A stretch of DNA of 8,067 nucleotides from DASWJQ01 sp036397095 (GTDB lineage: Bacteria > Chloroflexota > Anaerolineae > Anaerolineales > E44-bin32), in the NCBI GenBank assembly GCA_036397095.1, contig DASWJQ010000149.1, positions 1 through 8,067 of the forward strand, in the 5' to 3' direction. Made by a program: the position numbers and the translations under genes. Each line of letters begins with the position of its first letter. Position 1 is the stretch's first letter. Below, one piece after another: positions 6,128 to 8,067 of this stretch. Below the pieces are notes generated by a model, which did not search any database, had not been told where the DNA came from, and saw nothing but the letters and a program-made list of their open reading frames with translations.

Positions 6128-6881
6128 AGTAGGGCAGCAGTTGGCCGCGTTCTTGCTGGGGCGCGCCGATGATGAGCTGATCCTGGCCCATCGCAATTCC
6201 GAATGGACCGGCCATGCGCCGATCCTGGAAGAAGACATTGCCTTCACCAACCTTGCCCTGGATGAAATGGGACATGCCCAGCTGCTGTACGGGCTGTTTG
6301 CGCAGCTCACGGAACAGGATGGCGGTCAAACCCCAGACCAGTTGATCTATTTCCGCGAGGCGCCGGCCTTCCGCAACGTCCAGATGGCCGAGCTGCCCAA
6401 AGGCGACTGGGCCTACAGCATGCTGCGCCAGTACCTGTTCGACAGTGTCGAAGCCGCCTGGTTGCCCGGGCTGCAGGCCAGTGCCTACCGGCCGCTGGCT
6501 GAGGCCGCTGCCAAGATCGCGGCCGAAGAACGCTATCACCTGCGACACACCCAGGCCTGGGTCCGACGGCTGGCGGGCGGCACGGAGGAAAGCCACCGGC
6601 GGATGCAGGCGGCCCTCGACCGCCAATGGCTGCTGGCCCAGCAATGGTTTCAGCGCTTGCCTGACGAAGACGGTCTGGTAGCCGCGGGCCTCATTCCGGA
6701 CGCTGGCGACCTGGCGGCTGCCTGGTCGCAAACGCAGATGGCTTTCCTGGAAGGCTGCGGCCTGACCCTGCCGGCACTGGACGGCCGCCTGCCAACCCGG
6801 CAGGAGCACACTGAGCACCTGGTTGACCTATTGAGCGAACTGCAGCAGGTGGCCCGGGCGCATCCGGGAGCGGAATGGTAA
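6117..6881 (+). CDS. paaC: Phenylacetyl-CoA epoxidase subunit PaaC with intact diiron ligands
   Basis: A 254-residue ferritin-like partner of PaaA (E. coli form 248). Family signatures are SEWTGHAPILEEDIAF (28-43), RQYLFD (104-109), EERYHLRH (137-144) and HTEHL near 231-235. In E. coli, PaaC is structural and has lost its metal ligands (DLLGQAR in place of DExxH). Here Glu20, Glu50, His53, Asp109, Glu138 and His141 are all present. Their spacings Glu20-Glu50 (30), Glu50-His53 (3), Asp109-Glu138 (29) and Glu138-His141 (3) are identical to those between the PaaA ligands. This PaaC could therefore bind a diiron centre itself. Its start overlaps the end of paaB by 11 bases and has no strong SD, so coupled translation is likely. 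The 3' end overlaps paaD by 7 bases. The PaaC identity follows from sequence and from its place between paaB and paaD. Confidence 0.94.
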   Translation: MKPEVGQQLAAFLLGRADDELILAHRNSEWTGHAPILEEDIAFTNLALDEMGHAQLLYGLFAQLTEQDGGQTPDQLIYFREAPAFRNVQMAELPKGDWAYSMLRQYLFDSVEAAWLPGLQASAYRPLAEAAAKIAAEERYHLRHTQAWVRRLAGGTEESHRRMQAALDRQWLLAQQWFQRLPDEDGLVAAGLIPDAGDLAAAWSQTQMAFLEGCGLTLPALDGRLPTRQEHTEHLVDLLSELQQVARAHPGAEW

Positions 6882-7378
6882 GTCCGATGGATGAGACAGT
6901 CGACGCCACCGACGAAGTTTGGCGGGCGCTGGAAGGTGTCCCCGATCCCGAAATCCCAGTCCTTTCCCTGGTCGATCTGGGGATCGTCCGCCGCGTGCAA
7001 GTGACCGACGGCGGCGTGGAAATCGACCTGACACCTACCTTCTCGGGCTGCCCGGCATTGGACGTGATGATCGAAGACGTCCGGCGAGCGGTCGAAGACC
7101 TGGGCTACCGGACCATCCAAATCCAGACCGTTCTGTCACCGGCCTGGACGACCGATGACCTGTCGGACGAGGCCAAGGCCAAGCTGCGCCAGTTTGGCTT
7201 GTCGCCCCCGCCGGCCCACGGTGGTCATCTTGAGCTGGTGCTGGCGCTGCCGGCGGAATGCCCCTACTGCGGCTCTCGTGAGACCGTGCGCAAGAACGAC
7301 TTCGGTTCTACGCTGTGTCGATCGATCCATGTCTGCAAGGCATGCCGACAGCCTTTTGAAGCTTTCAAGCCACTGTAG
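6875..7378 (+). CDS. paaD: Phenylacetate epoxidase maturation protein PaaD (MIP18/DUF59 plus zinc-ribbon)
   Basis: A 167-residue accessory protein of the epoxidase, related to SufT/MIP18 Fe-S assembly factors and required for activity of the PaaABCE system. The N-terminal MIP18 domain covers about 13-95, with the DPEIP motif at 24-28 and the reactive-cysteine segment FSGCPA (Cys59). The C-terminal PaaD-specific segment has CPYC (129-132), FGSTLC (Cys148) and CKAC (154-157), five cysteines that probably bind zinc or an Fe-S cluster, and ends QPFEAFKPL as in E. coli PaaD. The ATG at 6875 overlaps the paaC end and lies 4 bases after GGGAG. Met5 at 6887 is the other possible start, giving a protein 4 residues shorter. 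No paaE follows directly; the next gene is an EthD-like protein. Confidence 0.95.
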   Translation: MVSPMDETVDATDEVWRALEGVPDPEIPVLSLVDLGIVRRVQVTDGGVEIDLTPTFSGCPALDVMIEDVRRAVEDLGYRTIQIQTVLSPAWTTDDLSDEAKAKLRQFGLSPPPAHGGHLELVLALPAECPYCGSRETVRKNDFGSTLCRSIHVCKACRQPFEAFKPL

Positions 7379-7392
7379 AGGGAGCTGTCCCG

Positions 7393-7707
7393 ATGGCCGA
7401 CCAAACCAAGCTTGTCGCTTTGTACCAACATCCGCCCGACCCGGAAGCCTTCGACCAGGCCTACTTCGACACGCACATGCCGTTGTTGGCCAAGGTGCCG
7501 GGTCTTGAACGCACGGTTTTGACTCGCTTTGGCAGGGCCATTATGGGCCAGAGCGTGTACATGATGGCCGAAATGCACTTTGCCGATGAGGCCAGCATGA
7601 AACAGGCGTTGAAAAGTCCGGAAATGGCGGCGGCCGGCGAGAATCTGGCTGGTTTTGCTGGGGGTCTGGTCACGTTGATGATGGCGAGCGAGCCGTCTGG
7701 ACTTTGA
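7393..7707 (+). CDS. EthD-family small protein
   Basis: A 104-residue dimeric alpha/beta-barrel protein of the EthD type. It shows the characteristic start (LVALYQHPPDPEAFDQAYFDTHMPLLAKVPGL, with the conserved His28 in the DTHMP turn), a mid-protein MHFADEASMKQAL segment (61-73), and a SPEMAAAGENLAGFAGG helix near 75-91. EthD itself is needed for ether degradation by a P450 system, but its chemistry is not established; other dimeric barrel proteins of this size act as isomerases or small monooxygenases. A strong SD (GAGGGAG) overlaps the paaD stop codon 8 bases before the ATG. This places the gene in the paa operon and suggests a role on a phenylacetate intermediate or in the epoxidase reaction. 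That role is inference. Confidence 0.85.
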   Translation: MADQTKLVALYQHPPDPEAFDQAYFDTHMPLLAKVPGLERTVLTRFGRAIMGQSVYMMAEMHFADEASMKQALKSPEMAAAGENLAGFAGGLVTLMMASEPSGL

Positions 7708-7716
7708 CCGTACAAT
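7703..7716 (+). promoter_or_regulatory. Possible promoter downstream of the EthD-like gene
   Basis: TTTGAC-CG-TACAAT straddles the stop codon of the EthD-like gene. TACAAT is one base from the -10 consensus. The same TTNGAC-NN-TANAAT arrangement occurs before paaA at 4593-4606 (TTGGAC-GC-TATAAT). It would drive transcription into the insertion sequence, or into a gene that was next door before insertion. No classical -35 is seen at normal spacing. Confidence 0.3.
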
Positions 7717-7761
7717 CTGATTCGGTTCAGACACATGTGAGACAGTAGCGTAGAAAAGCAA

Positions 7762-7804
7762 CTGGGGTCATCCTTATAGGTGTCGAGCCAAAAGGAGACC
7801 CCAG
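7762..7804 (+). promoter_or_regulatory. Hairpin sequestering the transposase ribosome-binding site
   Basis: CTGGGGTC (7762-7769) plus TCCTT (7771-7775) pairs with AAGGA (7792-7796) plus GACCCCAG (7797-7804), giving 13 base pairs with one bulged A at 7770 and a 16-base loop. The SD AAGGAG (7792-7797) is fully inside the stem and the ATG follows directly at 7805. Such structures are known in several insertion sequences to block translation of transcripts that read in from outside. Function here is inferred from the structure. Confidence 0.6.
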
Positions 7805-8067
7805 ATGCAGCAGCTTTCGCTACCAAAGTCATTCTACTTCGTATCCCGAAACCAGCCAATTGAGTTGAGTGCTGCGGCCGCAGAGCGTCTGCGCTGGCTG
7901 AAAGCCTGGCAGCGGCTGCGTGCCGAAGGCTACTCGTCGCAGCGTGCGGCTGAGCTGCTCAAGCAGCCTCGTGCGACGCTCTACCGCTGGCAGAAACGGG
8001 TTGACGAACAGGGGCTGCGCGGCCTGGAGGAACGATCACGGCGCCCGAAACGGTGCCGCCGGCCGGA
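7805..8067 (+). CDS. Transposase, N-terminal HTH region (partial, IS481-like)
   Basis: An open frame of 87 complete codons running off the window. The start ATG has an AAGGAG 7 bases upstream. The first about 25 residues (MQQLSLPKSFYFVSRNQP) carry no recognised motif. From about residue 28 comes an HTH pattern, RLRWLKAWQRLRAEGYSSQ then AAELLKQPRATLYRWQKR, followed by GLRGLEERSRRPKR. This combination (helix-turn-helix of the YRW type, then G-x-x-GL-x-x-RSRRP) is typical of integrase-like DDE transposases of the IS481 group and relatives. The catalytic DDE core is not in the window, so the family and intactness cannot be confirmed. The sequence between it and the EthD-like gene contains the presumed element end. 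Confidence 0.78.
   Translation, partial: MQQLSLPKSFYFVSRNQPIELSAAAAERLRWLKAWQRLRAEGYSSQRAAELLKQPRATLYRWQKRVDEQGLRGLEERSRRPKRCRRP

Larger units (their letters stand above)
7736..8067 (+). mobile_element. Insertion sequence, left end (IS481-like), truncated by window edge
   Basis: The segment from TGTGAGACAGTAGCGTA (starting 7736) to the window end has the organisation of an insertion sequence left end: a candidate terminal repeat, a short leader with a strong hairpin, then the transposase gene. The boundary is inferred from the TGT...ACA-type end and the end of the paa genes. The right end and any target duplication lie outside the window, so the exact junction is unproven. Confidence 0.6.

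Overview
This GC-rich bacterial window (roughly 60-65% by eye) carries the core of an aerobic phenylacetate (paa) degradation cluster. All genes read on the + strand. The layout suggests a Chloroflexota-like organism (Anaerolineae or relatives). The grounds are a long TGS-domain nucleoside kinase, a double-length PaaB, and a PaaC that keeps its metal ligands, unlike the proteobacterial type. This taxonomic call is inference and only moderately secure.

Layout: 1-187 is non-coding, with a possible -10 box just before the first gene. 188-1918 encodes a nucleoside (uridine-type) kinase with an N-terminal TGS/threonyl-tRNA-synthetase-like region. 1951-3501 encodes a two-domain 3-hydroxyacyl-CoA dehydrogenase (PaaH type) with all four catalytic residues. 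After a short intercistronic hairpin, 3545-4435 encodes a crotonase-superfamily enzyme that is neither a standard PaaF nor a standard PaaG. It keeps one catalytic Glu but has Gly at the second position, as in MenB and ring-opening (Oah-type) members. The 208-base gap 4436-4643 holds a large imperfect palindrome built from ACNAAG-type units, then a perfect TATAAT box. From there a tightly overlapping paaA-paaB-paaC-paaD unit (4644-7378) encodes the phenylacetyl-CoA epoxidase and its Fe-S maturation factor, followed by a small EthD-like protein (7393-7707). The window ends inside an insertion sequence: a candidate left end near 7736, a hairpin that buries the transposase ribosome-binding site, and the N-terminal HTH part of an IS481-like transposase (7805 to the edge).

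Pathway logic: PaaA/B/C, with an electron donor, epoxidise the ring of phenylacetyl-CoA, and PaaD is needed for cofactor maturation. An isomerase and a ring-opening hydrolase follow, then beta-oxidation-like steps that include hydratase and PaaH-type dehydrogenase. PaaE reductase, CoA ligase (PaaK), PaaZ and thiolase (PaaJ) are not in the window. The insertion sequence sits exactly where paaE might be expected.

Most notable points: (1) PaaC carries a complete six-residue diiron ligand set with spacing identical to PaaA. (2) PaaB is an internal duplication inserted between the two halves of the classical short PaaB. (3) The crotonase has an unusual active site and might perform a non-standard step, such as ring opening. 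(4) The 138-bp palindromic element lies directly upstream of the paaA promoter. (5) A 13-bp stem sequesters the transposase SD.
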